Assembly: GCF_038008325.1 (NCBI RefSeq)
Contig: NZ_JBBOYW010000001.1
Coordinates: 3,999,501-4,063,500 of the forward strand
DNA from: Lysinibacillus sp. FSL K6-0232
GTDB lineage: Bacteria > Bacillota > Bacilli > Bacillales_A > Planococcaceae
Reading direction: 5' to 3'
Length of the DNA stretch: 64,000 nucleotides
Numbering within the stretch: position 1 is the stretch's first letter; each line of letters begins with the position of its first letter. Below the pieces are notes generated by a model. That model had not been told where the DNA came from and did no database searches. It worked only from the letters and a program-made list of their open reading frames with translations. The translations under genes were made by a program, and so were the position numbers. Below are positions 63,716 through 64,000 of this stretch, in pieces.

Positions 63716-64000
63716 TTATTTTAACTGAAGTGCTTTATCTGTTGTTTCATTAACTTCTTTTAAAAGCTCTGGGTTTTCTGCTAAAGATAAACCGTAAGAT
63801 GGAATCATTTCTTTAATTTTTGGCTCCCATTCTTTCATTTGTTGTGGGAAGCATTTATTAATAACCTCAAGCATAACATGTACAGCCGTAGACGCACCTG
63901 GTGAAGCTCCTAGTAACGCTGCAATTGAGCCATCAGCAGCACTTACAACTTCTGTACCGAATTGAAGTGTTCCTTTACCGCCAGCTTCTGTATCTTTAAT
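63716..64000 (-). CDS. mqo: Malate:quinone oxidoreductase, C-terminal part
   Basis: Membrane-associated FAD enzyme oxidising malate to oxaloacetate with quinone reduction. Only the last 94 residues are in the window: [20 protein letters not shown], the family motif [20 protein letters not shown], and [20 protein letters not shown], ending KALQLK. The GASPGAST block and tail are diagnostic of Mqo. The gene continues to the right of the window edge; a terminator follows its stop. Confidence 0.93.
   Translation of the reverse strand: MKDTEAGGKGTLQFGTEVVSAADGSIAALLGASPGASTAVHVMLEVINKCFPQQMKEWEPKIKEMIPSYGLSLAENPELLKEVNETTDKALQLK

Noticed and set aside
1-64000. CRISPR arrays, rRNA or ordinary tRNA genes
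   Set aside because: No evenly spaced direct repeats and no rRNA sequence were seen; only the non-canonical tRNA-like element at 30.6 kb has tRNA features.

Overview
The window looks like chromosome of an AT-rich Bacillaceae/Caryophanaceae bacterium, most likely Lysinibacillus or a close relative. The evidence is the mcsB-mcsA-ctsR gene order with a perfect CtsR box, a HemAT aerotaxis receptor, AGGAGG-type ribosome binding sites with frequent TTG/GTG starts, LivFGMH/J and Tcy-type transporters, many chemoreceptors and an RsbK/RsbM/RsbY stress module. Assignments rest on reading motifs by eye; no database search was possible.

Layout. 1-2 kb: end of the ctsR-mcsA-mcsB proteostasis operon (mcsB cut by the window edge). 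2-9 kb: small membrane proteins, methyltransferase, CorA transporter, HemAT, acyl-CoA thioesterase, an aldehyde dehydrogenase. 9-13.7 kb: a structured repeat with a tiny ORF, an acetaldehyde dehydrogenase with its DUF779 partner, RluF-type pseudouridine synthase, cupin. 13.8-18.5 kb: branched-chain amino acid ABC transporter with a possible CodY site. 19.5-25.2 kb: CotH-DUF4956-VTC operon and a two-component system; both promoters carry the same direct-repeat box at the same spacing, so they look like one regulon. 25.3-30 kb: heme monooxygenase behind a Fur-like palindrome, YeiH exporter, two LysR regulators and an F420-ligase-like protein. 30.5-35 kb: an RNA-repair operon (kinase-HD end-healing enzyme, then RNA ligase) whose last transcribed element is a 68-nt tRNA-like RNA followed by a terminator; it diverges from a HelD-type RNA polymerase-recycling helicase. 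35-39.4 kb: cystine/sulfur amino acid ABC transporter with a flavoprotein. 41-49.2 kb: three chemoreceptors (two are tandem paralogs separated by a large foldback), a second copy of the structured repeat, and guaC. 49.4-53.1 kb: lipoprotein, PsiE, small membrane proteins and two decayed genes. 53.2-58.1 kb: rsbY facing rsbM-rsbK. 58.1-59.8 kb: decayed IS200/IS605 element with both end hairpins. 59.9-61.8 kb: PadR operon with repeat-built membrane proteins. 61.8-63.3 kb: a broken membrane gene and an ankyrin protein; the window ends in the 3' part of mqo.

The most interesting item is the RNA-repair operon with the tRNA-like element: healing enzyme, sealing ligase and a possible substrate or decoy RNA on one transcript. 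Secondary points are the two-component/VTC regulon signature, the structured repeat at 9.3 and 45.5 kb, and several one-base homopolymer frameshifts confined to dispensable genes.
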